64,000 nucleotides of DNA, taken from NCBI GenBank assembly GCA_949752745.1, contig OX457027.1, positions 17,688,603 through 17,752,602 on the forward strand. Direction: 5' to 3'. Position numbers and translations under genes: made by a program. The notes below the pieces were generated by a model. The model worked only from the letters and a program-made list of their open reading frames with translations, had not been told where the DNA came from and did no database searches. Of the stretch, positions 49,828-63,832 are shown piece after piece (position 1 is the first letter of the stretch; each line of letters begins with the position of its first letter). This stretch comes from Protula sp. h YS-2021 (taxonomy: Eukaryota; Annelida; Polychaeta; Sabellida; Serpulidae).

Positions 49828-52817
49828 CTCTTTATTTTATTTTAGCGAAATAAATGTATACTTAAACGCGGAAATTCCTTTTTCGTGACAGGACAGTCGC
49901 CATTTTTTATTTTTTCTTGGATGTTTCTGTTTGAAGAGTATTTTTGCGACAGTGAATCGTGTTTTCCAATTTTTGTTGTCTGGCTTTGTTGTAATCAGGT
50001 AAAAACAATAAGAAGATATGGTCCATTTTGCACTTCTGTGGTAAAACTGAGAGATGAAGCTCTTATTTGGTTCTTATATGATCATTGTATTGTGGAAGAA
50101 ATGTGACATAATAAGGAGAATTGCCTCATGATAATGTGTTTCAAACTAAAAAGTTGCTTGCACATATGGTAAAGGGGGTAACAACGAAATGTATATAATA
50201 AGAATTATATTGTAATAGATGTGTGGCCTGTTTGGTTCTGTTGAAATGCTTATGAGTTAAAGATTTGTTCGAAACGGGTTAAAGTTTGTTTATTCATGGT
50301 AGAATGCCAATAGTTATTAAGAATTTTGTATTTGGACGATACTTTGTAATACAAATGTGACTCATAAAAGAGGGTTCATACTTTCATGTTGTTATTTACA
50401 TAACAGGAAAAGCTGGGAGATGTTGTTGTGTCCACCGCGTATAAGAAGGGTACCAAGGGGAAGCCTATCAGGTACGACATAATATACTCTGTCATTTTTT
50501 ACGGTCAACCTTAGTTGGGAAATCCTGATCCTGCCATTCAGATGGAATCGGGTGTTATGCCTAAACAAAAGAAGAAAACTGCCAAAACAACACTGTCCTC
50601 CTTGCGAAAAGTTGAAAAGGTGTACTTGCATTCCAAAATAAAACAGAATCCTTAGAAGGTTCAACAAAAGCATTTGATCTGTTAGGATTCATTGTAAAAA
50701 AACCACATTAATACTGAAATTTTAGATTCCCAGGTGAAACTTTACACTGGATTGGACAGAGTGAAACATAGTGATTTGCTTTAAAGCTTGTTTTTAAAAA
50801 GTTTCTAAAATGCTTGTAAAGAAACATCTCTCGACAGAATTTGTCAAATGAAACGTACACCTCGCAGGAGTGGAAGTCAACGCAGGTTTCCTATGTAGTC
50901 GAGTTACGCTTAGTGCTGGTAAAGCTAAAGCATGGTCTTTTAAACCATGATTTCGAAGATAGATCTGGACGGCATCTGGTGTTTTCAATCTGTGGATAAA
51001 AGCGTTGGCAAAAAATGTCTTTATCTATTGGGCAGACGAAATATGTGTTTATGTAATAATTTACCACAAGTATCCGAAAAAATTCCTTGACATATTACAA
51101 CAAAATTTCTATGACGTATGGTTTATTTAAGTAGTTTTATGATGATATTTTGACAAACATTTTCATATCATTTGAGCTATTATTAAAAAGATGGGCACAA
51201 ATATGCTGCTACTATTCTGGAGATCGGAAGCAAAGCATGTCCAAACCCAAGAGAGTTGACCTTGTATTTTTATATAATCTAGGTGACTTCTAGTGCGTTG
51301 GCATACATCAGTCATTACGAACCAAAATGCCACTTTCATGATCCATATCTACAGTATCTCTATCTACGGTGAATATGAAAATTATATTACGTTCTTATTT
51401 TAAACAAAATAATAAGTTTTTGGAAAAAATTTAAAAATGATTTTTCACTTATGTTACTGCTTACAACTTGTGGCATTATCATGATAAACGAGCATTTGTG
51501 ATGCCTTTGCTGTGTTGATAATGTGCTTTTGCGTAATTTTATAGTTGATATAAGATGAAATTTATTTAAAATATTCATTGAACGGTGTTGTGGTTGGAGA
51601 TGGTGCCATGATTATTTTTCTTACTCATTCTGATGGCAGAAGTTGTCACCTGCTTTGCAGAAAGATATTACCAAATGAACTGGAGTATTTAATTTCTTAA
51701 TGTTCATTTTTATGAGTAAAATATCTCGTAGACGTAGTTAACCTTAAAGCAACTGTGAGGTTGATAGATATAAGTAACAGAGGATCATAGCTGTTATATA
51801 GAGAATAAACACATACAGCGGCAAGCAGGGGAAAGACCTCATCATTTGTGCGATCATTTGGACTAATCCAAAAACTATGAGCATAATAGACTCAAAACTC
51901 GTGCTATTTAAGGAAATCAAAGTCAGTTACTCTTAGCCTTGCGATCCTTGATCATCATGTTTTAGGAGGCAAACTGTTCCAACGTTACATGAATGGTAGA
52001 TTTGAAAATTAAGTTGAAGTCATTACTATGTAAGATGTTCATTAAATGGTTGAAATAACTTGAAATGTTTTAGTTCTATCTATCTCATGAAACCACACCA
52101 CCCTTGTATTCTCATAAAATTTGAGTACTGATGAATTAATACAGCGGTTTTACTGTATAAACAGTCTAATATATCCCATTCACAGTTAATGTCTTTCAGC
52201 ACATTGTAGACAACCAAGACCTTGCCAGTTGTTCATTATTCGACCACAAGCACGTCATCATAAACACTAAGAGTTGAAATAGGCAGAAAGTGTACTCATT
52301 ACAAATCGTGTAAAAATTTCCTTTGACAGCACTGCACACAAAATTATAATGTATTGAAGATTTACATGGATGATTAAATTTTCTGAGACTATTGGTTAAA
52401 AAAGCATTGAACGAGTTCACAAAATAGCCATGTTTATAAAACTATTTCTTATCAAGTGATTTTTGATTAATTTAAAATGCATCAGATAATATCACAAAGA
52501 GGCAAAACCCACTCAGATTTGATGGCCAGGGAAAGAGAAAAACCCGAATTAAAATAAAAGAGACACAGCTTTGATTTTCTTTGTCTGCTGTTATTTCTTA
52601 TAAAATATGTAGAAAATACATTTAGGTGGCATTGATAGCCATCTGAAGTGTTAAAAGTCAGATCTGTGCTGTCCTTTGAGGTCATAACTGGTGCCACTTA
52701 TATAAATTATTAAGAAGACCTATAAGTATTATAGCAGTTATTGAAATACCAAGTTTAGAAGTTGAACAGGAAATAAACGGCGAGGTTAACATTAACAATG
52801 AACAACAAGCCAAGAAG

Positions 52818-52943
52818 TCCATACTCCGTTTCGGAGAAAGCTGTGACTCTCGGGCATTTGCGTTGAAGACGTCAGGATATAGATTTGCTATGTTGACTTG
52901 TAAATTGCTGGCGCTGTCATAGGCCAGGGCAAAATGGTCCACT
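52818..52943 (-). pseudogene. Decayed copy of an MSP130-like exon
   Basis: This matches the exon at 60602-60458 (YDSASNLQVNIANLYPDV, then ARESQLSP). The acceptor AG has become AA (GCTACAA versus GTTGCAG), and the donor end is lost at the breakpoint of the 1.6-kb deletion. Downstream exons are absent, so it cannot make a normal product. Confidence 0.75.
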
Positions 52944-53244
52944 TTGTAGCACACACACAAAAATAAAATCTTGAATGGCGTTTTAGCCTTGTATTGCAAG
53001 AGAAAGGACGCTGATTTGAGATGACACTCTCGTACGCCAACTCTTACCCTTGTCTTCTGTCGTATTCAGATATTTTTTGGCTATTATTATGTCATTTAAG
53101 TACTTTATATTATGTCTTGCTCATGGTATCAAGAAATATATGAACAGTTTTGGTCGACAGGTACAGGGAACTCCTGCATTAGGTAAAAATTGATTCAAAG
53201 TGGCATTTCCCTTTGGTATGTTTTCTTAAGAAGCAGTCTGCAAG

Positions 53245-54985
53245 ACTGCCACATTCCCCAAACTAGTACTTGCCACATTGCCAAAGGCTAATGCTTGCCA
53301 CATTGCCAAAGGCTAGTGCCTGTCACATTGCCCAAGCGCGTTCCTGCCACATTGCCAAAGCGTGTCCCTGCCGCATTGCAAAAGCTAGTGTTTGCTACAT
53401 TGCCAAAGTGAGTCCCTGCCACATTGCCAAAGCTAATGTCGGCCATATTGCAAGAGCTAGTGCCTGCCACATTGCCAAAAGTAGTACCTGCCACATTGCA
53501 AAAGCTAGTGCCTTTCATATTGCCAAAGCTAGTGCCTGTCACATTACTAAAGCTAGTGCCTGTCAAATTGCCAAAGCTAATGTCTGTTACCTTGCCACAG
53601 CTAGTGCCTGCCACATTGCAAAAGCTAATGCCTGTCGAATTGTCCAAGCTCGTGCCTGCCACGTTTCTAAAGCTAGTGCGTGTCACATTAAGAAAACGAG
53701 TCCCTGCCACATTGTAAAAAGCTAGAATGTGCCACATTGCCAAAGCTAATCCCTGTCACATTGTGCAAGCTAGTTCCTGTCGCAATACCAAAGCTAGCGC
53801 CTGCCACCTTGCCAAAGCTAATGCCTGCCACATTGCAAAAAGTAGTGGCTGTCACATTGTCAAAACTAGTGCTTGCCATATTGCCAAAGTGAGTCCCTGT
53901 CATATCGCCAAAGATAGTGCCTGCCACATTGCCAAAGCTGATCTCTGTCACATTGCAAAAACTAGTGCCTGCCACTTTGCCAAAGCGAGTCCCTGCCACA
54001 AGGGAAAAGCTAATACCTGCCACATTGTTAAAGTTAGTGCCTGCCACATAACAAAATCTAGTGCCTGCAACATTGTTAAGCGAGACCCTGCAGCATTGCC
54101 AAACCTAGTGCCTGACACATTTCCGAAGCTTAAGCCTGCCACAAGGCAAAAGCTAGTGCCCACTACATTGCCAAAGTTAGTTTGTGCCATATTGTAAAAG
54201 CTAGTACCTGTCACATTGCCAAAGCAAGTCTCTGCCACAAGGCAAGAGCTAATGCCTGAAATATTGCTACAACTGATGTCTGTCACATTGAAAAAGCTAA
54301 TGTCTGCCACATTGCAAGAACTAGTGCCTGCCACATTTCCAAAGTGATTCCCTGCCACATTGCCAAAGCTTATGTCTGCCTCATTGCAAGATCTCGTGCC
54401 TACCACATTGTCAAAGCTAGTCCCTGCTACATCAGCAAAGCTAGTGCATGCCACATTTCCAAAGCTAGTGCCTTTCACATTAGCAAATCTAGTGCCTACC
54501 ACATTACTTAAGCTAATGTCTGCCACATTGCAAAAACTAGTGTATGAGACATTGTCCAAGCTAGTGCCTGCCACATTTCCAAAACTGGTGCCTGTCACAT
54601 TACCAAAGCTAGTGCCTGCCACATTGCCAAAGCGAGTCTCTTCCACATTGCCATAGCTAGTGTCTGCCACATTTCAAAAGCTAGTGCCAGCCACATATCC
54701 AAAGCTAGTGCCTGTCGCATTACTAAGGCGAGTCCCTGCCACGTTGCCAAAAGCTAGTCTCTGCCACATTTCCAAAGCTAGTCCCTTCCACATTGCCAAA
54801 GGTAATGCCTGTCACATTGTACAAGCTAGTGCCTGTCACATCACCAAAGCTAGTGCCTGTCACATTTCAAAAGTTACTGCCTGTCACATTGTCAAAGCTA
54901 GTGCTTGTCACATTGCCACAGCTAGTGCCTGCCACATTGCCAAAGCTAACACTTGCCACATTGCAAAAGCTGGTACCTGCTACGT
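53245..54985. repeat. 24-bp minisatellite in copy A, ~72 copies
   Basis: The unit CCAAAGCTAGTGCCTGCCACATTG is more diverged than in copy B. Both strands stay open for long stretches because 24 is a multiple of three. No protein is claimed. Confidence 0.93.
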
Positions 54986-55644
54986 TGTTCTGTTTTCTTT
55001 TGCTATATTAGCACCTCAGTTTTAACCTTTATCTTACAAATTCTCCTTTAGTAGACATACTCTTTTTTTTGTTTAGACGGATAAAAGATTTTTAAGACAA
55101 AATATTTCTGATAAGGGCCGACACAGGGTTAGGAACTGTGGTCCTTCTTGTAGAGAACCTCTAAGACCGTTTGTATTTCATAACTTAATTAATTACGTAA
55201 ATTATTGAAGCAACGCTTGGAACTAAAACAAAAATTGGGACAGGAAAAATAGCTTTCGGTAGGATATTTTTCTCTATCTTCTTTGTTATTGCTGAGAATA
55301 ATAATCAGATCATTTATATACCGCTCATCCCACTTAAGGCTCGAAACGGTTCACACATTATTATTCCCGTAGACTATTAGAATAAAAGAAAAGGTTGACG
55401 GGTATTCTAGAGATTACAATAGGGCCAATAAAGACTTGTAGGTCGTTGAATTTTGCACAACATCGCCACAGCCTCAAAGCAAGTTGACTTGTATATCGCT
55501 ATATAGCGAGGATTTGAAGCTCAGTAACGGGCCGCTTCTTATAGCTAAGAAGACCACACGAGTCATCCAGGACTGGTGTCTTCCCCTGGTTTGATTCGGC
55601 AGTGAAACCTGTCGCCAATTTAAATTACTTCTTGAACAACTTGC

Positions 55645-55849
55645 CTCTTTCACACAATCAAGCTCATGCTTTGCTGTTACCAATGCATTTTCTAATTCTC
55701 CATAAGGTTGTTGAAGCTGTTGCTTTTCTTCCAAAACAGCCAGCCCATATTCAGCGACCTGGACCTTCTCTTGAGCTGTTTGTTCCAGTTTATTCCGTAA
55801 GCGAAGTATTTCATCAGGCAGCTCTCTGATAATCCAAAGAATCCGACAT
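55645..55849 (-). pseudogene. Broken copy of Bicaudal-D exon 1
   Basis: The start codon and the GC donor are retained (GAGGCAAGT), as is most of the coding sequence ([15 protein letters not shown]). An 11-nt deletion about seven codons after the ATG, relative to 49827-49612, shifts the frame. Confidence 0.85.
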
Positions 55850-58800
55850 CTTTATGCTTTATTTCATTTTATGGAAATAAATGTATAACTTAAACGCGGA
55901 AATTCCTTTTTCGTCTCCATTTTTGTAATTTTTGCTTTAATGTTTCTGTTTGAAGAGTATTTTTGCGACAGTGAATCGTGTTTTCTAATTTTGTTGCCTG
56001 GCTTTGATGTGATCAGGTAAAAACCATAAGAAGATATGGTCCATTTTGCAGTTCTGTGGTAAACTGAGAGATGAAACTCTTATTTGGTTCTGGTGTGATC
56101 ATTGTATTGTGGACGAAATGTGACATAATAAGGAGAATGGCCTCTTGATAATGTGTTTCAACTCAAAAGTTGCTTTGCACATATGGGAATGGGTGTAATA
56201 ACGAAATATATATAAAAAGAATTATGTTGTAATGGATTGGTGGCCTGTCTGATTCTGTTGAAATGCTTATGAATTAAAGATTTGTTTGAAACGGCTTAAA
56301 GTTTGTTTATGCATGGTAGAATGCCAATAATTACTAAGAATTTTGAATTTGCACAATATTTTGTAATACAAAGTGACTCATAAAAAAGGGTCCATACTTT
56401 CCTATTGTTATTTACATAACAGGAAAAGCTGGGAGATACTTTTGTGGCCACCGCGTATAAGAAGGGTACCAAGAGGAAACCTACCACGTACGACATAATT
56501 TAATCTGCCATTTTTTATGGTCAACCTAAGTTGGGAATTCCTGATCCTGCCACTAAGATGGAATCGGCTGTTATGCCTAAACAAAAGTGAAAACTGCCAA
56601 AACAACACTGTCCTCCTTGCGAAAAGTTGAAAAGGTGTACTTCCATTCCAAAATTAAATAGAATGTTTAGAAGATCCAACAAAAGCATATTGAGCTATTA
56701 GAAAATGGCTTCTTTGTAAAGAAAATACACATTAATGCTGAAACTGAAATTTTAGATTCCCAGGTGAAATTTTAAACGGAACTGGATAGAGTGAAACATA
56801 GTGATTTGCTTTAAATCTTGGTTTTAAAAGGTTTCTGAAATACTTGTAAACAAACACTATCGACAGAATTTGTCGAATGAAACGTACACCTCGCAAGAGT
56901 AGAAGTCAACACAAGTTACCCATGTAGTAGAGTTAGGCTTAGTGTTGCTAAAACTAAGGCATGATCTTTTAAACCATGCAGATAGATCTGGCATATTCTG
57001 CTGGACGGTATCTGTGGATAAAAGCGTTGGCAAAAATTTAAATGTCTTTATCTATTAGGCAGACGACATATGTGTTTGTAATAATTTACTACAAGTATCC
57101 GTAAAACTCCTTCGACATTTTACAATAAAATTTCTGTGACGTATACTTCATTTATGATGATATTTTGACAAACATTTTCATATATTTTTTAGCTAGTATT
57201 AAAGAGTTGGACACAGTATGCTGCTACTATTCTACAGATCGGAAGCAAAACATGTCCAAACCCAAGTGAGTTGATCTTGTATTTTGTATGTAATATGGGT
57301 GACTTCTAGTGCGTTGGCATACATCAGTCATTATGCCCCAAAATGTCACTTTCATGATCTATATCTACAATATCTTTATCTACGGTGAATATGAAGATTA
57401 TATTGCGTTCTGATTTCAAACAAAAAAATTAGCTTTTGGAAAAAAAAATTAAAAATGATTTTTTTTTAAAATTATGCTACTGTTTAGAACTTGTTTACAA
57501 CATTATCATGATAAACGAGCATTTGTGACGCCTTTGTTGTATTGATAATGTGATTCTGCGTAATTTGATAGTTGATTTAAGCTGAAATTAATTGAAAATT
57601 GCACATATTCCTTGAACGGTGCTGTGGTTGTGGATAGTGCCATGGTTATTTTTATTACTCATTATGATGGCAGAAGTTGTCATCTGCTTTGCAGAAAGAT
57701 ATTACCAAATGAACTGAAGTATTTAATTTCTTAATATTCATTTTTATGAGTAAAATATCTCGTAGACGTAGTTAACCTTAAAGCAACTGTGAGGTTGATA
57801 GATATAAGTAACTGAGAGGATCATAGCTGTTATATGGAGAATAAACACATACAACGGCAAGCAGGGGAAAGACCTCCTCATTTGTGTGATCATTTGGACT
57901 AATCCAAAAGTTATGAGCACAATGAGCTCAAACCTCGTGCTACTTAACGAAACTAAAGTCAGTTACTCTTAGCTTTGCTATCTTTGATCATCATGTTGTA
58001 GGAGGCAAACTGTTCCAACGTTACATGAAAGAATGGTAGATTTGAAAATTAAGTTGACGTCATTGCTATGTAAAATGTTCATTAAATGGTTGAAATAACT
58101 TGAAATGTTTTAGGTCTATCTATCTCATGGAAGCACACCACCCTTGTATTCTCATAAAATTTGAGTACTGATGAATTAATACAGCGGTTTTACTGTATAA
58201 ACAGTCTAATATATCCCATTCACAGTTAATGTCTTTCAGCACATTGTAGACAACCAAGACCTTGCCAGTTGTTCATTATACGACCACAAGCATGTCATCA
58301 TAAACACTAAGAGTTGAAATAGGCAGAATGTGTACTCATTACAAATCGTGTAAAAATTTCCTTTGACAGCACTGCACACACAATTATATTGTATTGAAGA
58401 TTTGCAAGGATATTAAATTTTCTGAGACTATTGGTTAAAAAAGCCATGGTTACAAAATAGCCATGTTCATAAAAATATTTCTAATTAAATGATTTCTGAT
58501 TAATTTAATTATTATTACAGAAAATCAGGAACATCAGGTAATCAGGTTTGATGGCCAGGGAAAGAGAAGAACCAGAATTAAAATAAAAGAGACACATCTT
58601 CGATTTTCTTTGTCTGCTGTTTTTATTTCATTTAAAATATGTAGAAAATACATTTAGGTGGTATTGACAGATATTTGAAGTGTTAAAAGCCAGATCTGTG
58701 CTGTCCGTTCAGGTCATAACTGATGTCAGTTATATAAATTATTAAGGAAGCCTGTAAGTATTAAAGCAGTCATTGAAATACCAAGTTTGGAAGCTGAAAA

Positions 58801-58906
58801 GGAAATAAACAGTGAAATAAACATTAACAGTGAACAACAAGCAAAGAATAAAGTGCAACATGATTGAAGCATACACTTTGAGAAAGAAAAGTATGCAACT
58901 AATTAA

Positions 58907-61900
58907 TTATTTTCTAACAATTTGACCGGTTTTAGCTTGAAAAAAGGGAGGTAGCTGTATACTTTTGCTAAAACACATACATCTATCTCTTTTTGGAAGC
59001 AGGGTGATGTCGCTACGCACTTTCACGTTACCTTTATTTTCTTTTGAGTTATCTTTGACGTCAAAAAATGAGATTGTACCACTCACTGCCCCGGCAACAA
59101 TAAGCATTGGGTTTTCACGGGGACTTTCATCTGCAGGAATAAATCTGTAATCATAATTAACCGGGCTCTCATATTTTCTATGCATCTTCTCATGTTCATG
59201 AACAATCGAAAGCTCAATAACTGACAAGTAAAACGGGAAGTAATTTTTCCACGTCAGATGTTTAATGTCATTCGAATCGGCGTCTTTTAACTGGCATGCC
59301 TACATCAAGGACACCACTTCACTGTTTGTGTGGTTACTTTCGATGTTAATTAAGAAGAAAATATCACATCGCAAGGCTTAATAGTTTAATTTTGTCGTCA
59401 ATGATGCAAAATAGACATTGTCACATGATTTGGGTGCATGCTGTAATCTGATTGGTCGATTCCACCACTAATAATTTTTCATTTAGGAATGAAGAGTCAT
59501 TTTATAAAGCATATATTGTCTTATTTCGAGCCAGCATAAAGACATTAGAGACCTTTTGCAAGAAGTTAGCTTTTCAAATTTTACGTCTGAGAAAACTTCT
59601 GAAATGAGAAGTAAAATCTTTTGGCAAAAAGTGTTTTGCAAGAAGTAAAATTTATTTTCAATAAAAATGAGTAAATATTCACGATCTTTGTAAAAAGGAG
59701 TATGGATAAGATTATATTACGTTCTTATTTCAAACGTGAGATACTTTGAATAATAAATTGCAAAAGCATATTATTCGAGCAGTAATGGTTACTTCTAAAT
59801 CGTGTTTACCAAGTAAAAACTTTTCAAGAAACGGCAACCGGCTGACAGAAGAAGTAAAACGGGACGTAGTATGAGAAGTTTTTACTGATTGCAAAAGGTC
59901 TCTGTCATTGACCAGTTACTCTTCAATAATACTTCATGTTGACTCAAAATGAATTAATATCTGCTGTTGATACCGCAGATCCTCTGCTTCAAGCGCGTGC
60001 GTTTCTCCGTCCTCATAGAGCTCTTCCCATGAGCGTCCCGTGTCGTTCGCATAACCCCCGCCGTAGTACAGACTCTGAAACTCCAACTCCAGACCGGAGC
60101 CTTCTGCATCGCTGCCAGGCGTTATTGTGTAAATAGCCACCATTCCAGGACGCTCAATCCCGACAAACACGACCGTTTCTCCATTTATGACTACGTATTC
60201 TATGGCTTCCGGCTCAGAACCCTTAAAAAACATTGAGGTGTCATTACAACAAGAGCAACAGTACCAATAAGGCCAAGAGCAATAGAAACAAGATACATTA
60301 AAAAGAAACATGTTATGATAAAAACACATTAGAATGAGACAGACTTGCTTAGAATGGGTCAGTGTCCAAAGGCAGCCATGACACACAAAAAAACCGAGAA
60401 AAGTAAGTAACAGTACTTGTTTCACTAGAAGCTAGTTTTCGGGTGGGAATGTCTCACCCTATTATCTGAGCGGTCGTCCATACTCTGTTCCGGAGAAAGC
60501 TGTGATTCACGGGCATTTGCGTTGAAGACGTCAGGATACAGATTTGCTATGTTGACTTGTAAATTGCTGGCGCTGTCATAAGCCAGGGAAAAATCGTTAA
60601 CTCTGCAACACACCAGAGAAAATTAAAATCTTGAAGGGCGTTGAGGCCTTGTATTGCAACAGAAAGGGCCCTGAATTGAGATGGGCTATTCTTGCGCCCA
60701 AAATCGTGCTCTTATCGTCTGTCGTATCCTGACAATTTTTCGGTTATTATTATTAAGTTATTTAAGTTCTTTAAGTTATGTCTTATTCGTGGTACCAAGA
60801 AATATATCAATATTTTTAGTCGGCTGATACAGGAAAATCGTGCATTAGGTAAAACGTGTTTCGAAGTGGCATTTCCTTTTGGAATGTTTTCTCAGGGAGT
60901 GGTGTGCCAGACTGTCACAATGCCAAAGCTAGTGCCTGCCGCAATGCCAAAGCTAGTGCTTGCCACATTGCCAAAGCTAGTGCCTGCCACTTTGCCAAAG
61001 CTAGTGCTTGCCACTTTGCCAAAACTAGTGCTTGCCACATTACCAAAGCTAGTGCCTGCCACTTTGCCAGAGCTAGTGCCTGCCACAATGCCAAAGCTAG
61101 TGCTTGCCACATTGCCAAAGCTAGTGCTTGCCACCATGCCAAAGCTAGTGCCTGCCACAATGCCAAAGCTAGTGCTTGCCACATTGCCAAAGCTAGTGCT
61201 TGCCACTTTGCCAGAGCTAGTGCCTGCCACAATACCAAAGCTAGTGCCTGCCACAATGCCAAAGCTAGTGCCTGCCACAATGCCAAAGCTAGTGCTTGCC
61301 ACAATGCCAAAGTTAGTGCCTGCCACAATGCCAAAGCTAGTGCTTGTCACAATCCCAAAGGTAGTGCCTGCCACAATGCCAAGGCTAGTGCTTGCCACAA
61401 TGCCAAAGCTAGTGCTTGGCACATTGCCAAAGCTAGTGCTTGCCACAATGCCAAAGCTAGTGCCTGTCACAATGCCAAAACTAGTGCCTGCCACAATGCC
61501 AAAGCTAGTGCCTGCCACAATGCCAAGGCTAGTGCTTGCCACAATGCCAAAGCTAGTGCCTGCCACAATGCCAAAGCTAGTGCTTGCCATTTGCCAAAAC
61601 TAGTGCCTGCCACAATGCCAAAACTAGTGCCTGCCACAATGCCAAAGTTAGTGCCTGCCACAATGCCAAAGCTAGTGCTTGTCACAATCCCTAAGCTAGT
61701 GCCTGCCACAATGCCAAGGCTAGTGCCTGCCACAATGCCAAAGCTAGTGCTTGGCACATTGCCAAAGCTAGTGCTTGCCACAATGCCAAAGCTAGTGCCT
61801 GCCACAATGCCAAAACTAGTGCCTGCCACAATGCCAAAGCTAGTGCCTGCCACAATGCCAAGGCTAGTGCTTGCCACAATGCCAAAGCTAGTGCCTGCCA

Positions 61901-62337
61901 CAATGCCAAAGCTAGTGCTTGCCATTTGCCAAAACTAGTGCCTGCCACAATGCCAAAACTAGTGCCTGCCACAATGCCAAAACTAGTGCTTGCCACATTG
62001 TCCTGTTTTCTTTTTGCCATAATAGCACCTCAGTTTTAACCTTTTATCTTAAAAATTTTTGCTTTAGTAAACATACCCTTTTATGTTTAGGTGGATAAAA
62101 GATTTTGAAGACAAAATGTTTTTGTTAAGGGCCGTGACAGGGATATCAACTGGAGCTCCTCTTGTAGTGAGCCTCTAAAACCGTTCGTATTTAATCATTT
62201 AATTAATTATATAAATTAAGAAAGTAACGCTTGGAACTAAAACAATGATCGGGATAGGAAAAAAAGCTTTTGGTATGATATTTTGTTGTCTTCTTTGTTG
62301 GTGTTGAATCATTTAGATACTATTATTATTAACTCAC

Positions 62338-62397
<60 letters not shown>

Positions 62398-63832
62398 CCG
62401 CTCATCTCACTAGAGGCTCGAAACGGTTCACTCATTATTATTCCCTTAGAATATTACAATAAAAGAAAAGGTGGACGGGTATAATCGAGATTACAACGGG
62501 GATGCCATTGAATTGGAACCTATGCTATGTTAAGTATTAAGTTCAAATCACGCTGTTGGGAATATGATAGAAGGTGTGTCTTTATATTTTCTTTTTAGCA
62601 GTTTTGCCAGTGTTTCTGTTTACCTGTGAACGGCAATGCATCGGCCACCAAATGCGTAGAACGTCTCCACCTTTCCGTCTCCATCCAGACCGTCAATGTT
62701 GCTCATGTAGAGGCGCCCCAGGCGGGAAGGATCGCTGAGCAGCTCAAGCATCTCCGCTGTCACATTATCGCTCAACAACCCATCTGCAAAGTCAAGGTCG
62801 AATCGTTTAAGGAATGCTACAATTTGTTTCGCTTACCTTTCGATAACCAGAACCTACTATAGCTATCATGGTATTTAGAAGAAAACAAAATTATAAAGAC
62901 AGACAAGAAAGGTCGTCTTGAAGATTAGAAATGAGCTTGATGATCAAAAAATCCGTGTGAAATAGAAAGCTTATGTCATCAGGACACAGTTAAATCAACA
63001 GAAAAGGAATGGAGAAGAGTGGAGCTGACGAAACAACACATAAGTTGGCGCATGAGTTATTTGTGTCGGTCGTGATCACATTAGTTGTGATGATCGGACT
63101 GACCGTGACCACCACGCTGGAAATACTGCTGTTAGTACCGATGGTACTGCTGTTGTTAGTACTGATGATACTGATGGTACTGATGGCACTGACAGTACAA
63201 AACGGTAATTGGTACCTATTAGTACCGATTCTACTATTGTTTTGTTATGATAGCTAAGCCACTGATAAAAATAAAAAAAAATATGTGATTTTGAACAGAA
63301 TAAAAACGAATCAACCATTCATTTAAAAAAAAAAAACCACAGTAGAGAAGAGCACCTGTCTGGAAGTCCTCTCCCCTGGTGGTCTCGCTCCAGTCCTCTT
63401 CCAGGCCCAGATCCTCCACTGTGTACTCTTTTGTGTCCCCTTCATTGGCAGTAATGACGTAATCGGTACCCTCGAAATTGAAAAATTTTATACCATCGGC
63501 TTGGAACATCCCCATTATTGGATACTCCTCGATATTGATTTCTGAAATAGTTTTTTTTTGTAATCTGTAAGTGTTTTTGTCAGAGGAAAAGAAACGGAAC
63601 AACAGCAAACTTATTAGAAGGTGAAGCCAAAAAGTCAGTTACGGAGTCAACTGTATTCTTCCGTTAGAAAGAAGTTTCCTCTGTGATAACACAACTTACG
63701 CTGTCCATCTTGATCACTGGGGTCAAGTCTATCACCCAGGGTGTTGCCTTCATGATACTCTTTGTACCCCATGGGATATATATCCACCCAGTCCAGGGCA
63801 TCTACATCAAGGACCGCTATTGCGTTGGCTTC
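58907..63832 (-). CDS. MSP130-like / choice-of-anchor I glycoprotein, six 3' exons
   Basis: Minus-strand exons: 63832-63700, 63541-63356, 62783-62624, 60602-60458, 60221-59974 and 59144-58907. They total 1,110 nt (369 codons plus stop), with matching phases throughout. Family landmarks in order: EANAIAVLDVDALDW; GMFQADGIKFF with VITANEGDTKEY; LGRLYMSNIDGLDGDGK with FYAFGGRC; GSEPEAIEYVVINGE with FVGIERPGMVAIY; RFIPADESPRENPMLIVAG. These fit the beta-propeller-like choice-of-anchor-I domain of MSP130 proteins, cell-surface glycoproteins linked to biomineralisation in echinoderms and molluscs. The 5' exons and signal peptide are outside the window. The C-terminus (about 45 residues after FFDVKD) is Lys-rich and atypical, so the true last exon could differ. 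Confidence 0.85.
60910..62000. repeat. 24-bp minisatellite in copy B, ~45 copies
   Basis: CCAAAGCTAGTGCCTGCCACAATG repeats more uniformly than in copy A. A higher-order duplication is visible: about 61300-61600 repeats at about 61640-61940. It lies in an intron of the MSP130-like gene. Confidence 0.93.
62338..62394. repeat. (ATT)n microsatellite
   Basis: An uninterrupted run of about 18 ATT triplets in the same MSP130-like intron; copy A has only a short relic here. Confidence 0.9.

Larger units (their letters stand above)
48380..55423. repeat. Tandem duplication, copy A
   Basis: Copy A is collinear with copy B (55424-62500): an upstream block (AATAAAGACT-GT, TTGAATTTTGCACAACATCGC), Bicaudal-D exon 1, about 3 kb of noncoding DNA, an MSP130-like exon and the 24-bp minisatellite. 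Copy A alone carries about 1 kb at 48488-49509. It lacks about 1.6 kb (counterpart of 58846-60475) that holds the last two MSP130-like exons. From about 49900 to 52800 no other gene is seen. Confidence 0.88.
55424..62500. repeat. Tandem duplication, copy B
   Basis: Second copy of the unit described at 48380. It keeps the functional MSP130-like exons but carries a broken Bicaudal-D exon 1. Between 55850 and 58900 it is noncoding DNA collinear with 49830-52810. Confidence 0.88.

Noticed and set aside
53270..54990. Long open frames on both strands encoding repeats such as NVAGTSFG or LPKLVPAT
   Set aside because: They are produced by the 24-bp minisatellite (multiple of three). They lie in pseudogene or intron sequence, with no start context or family.
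60692..62020. Open frames up to 360 codons rich in AKASACHN or LVPATMPK
   Set aside because: Same minisatellite inside an intron of the MSP130-like gene; open in several frames at once.
63009..63257. Hydrophobic 82-residue frame
   Set aside because: It arises from GTACTGATG-type repeats in an intron of a well-supported minus-strand gene.
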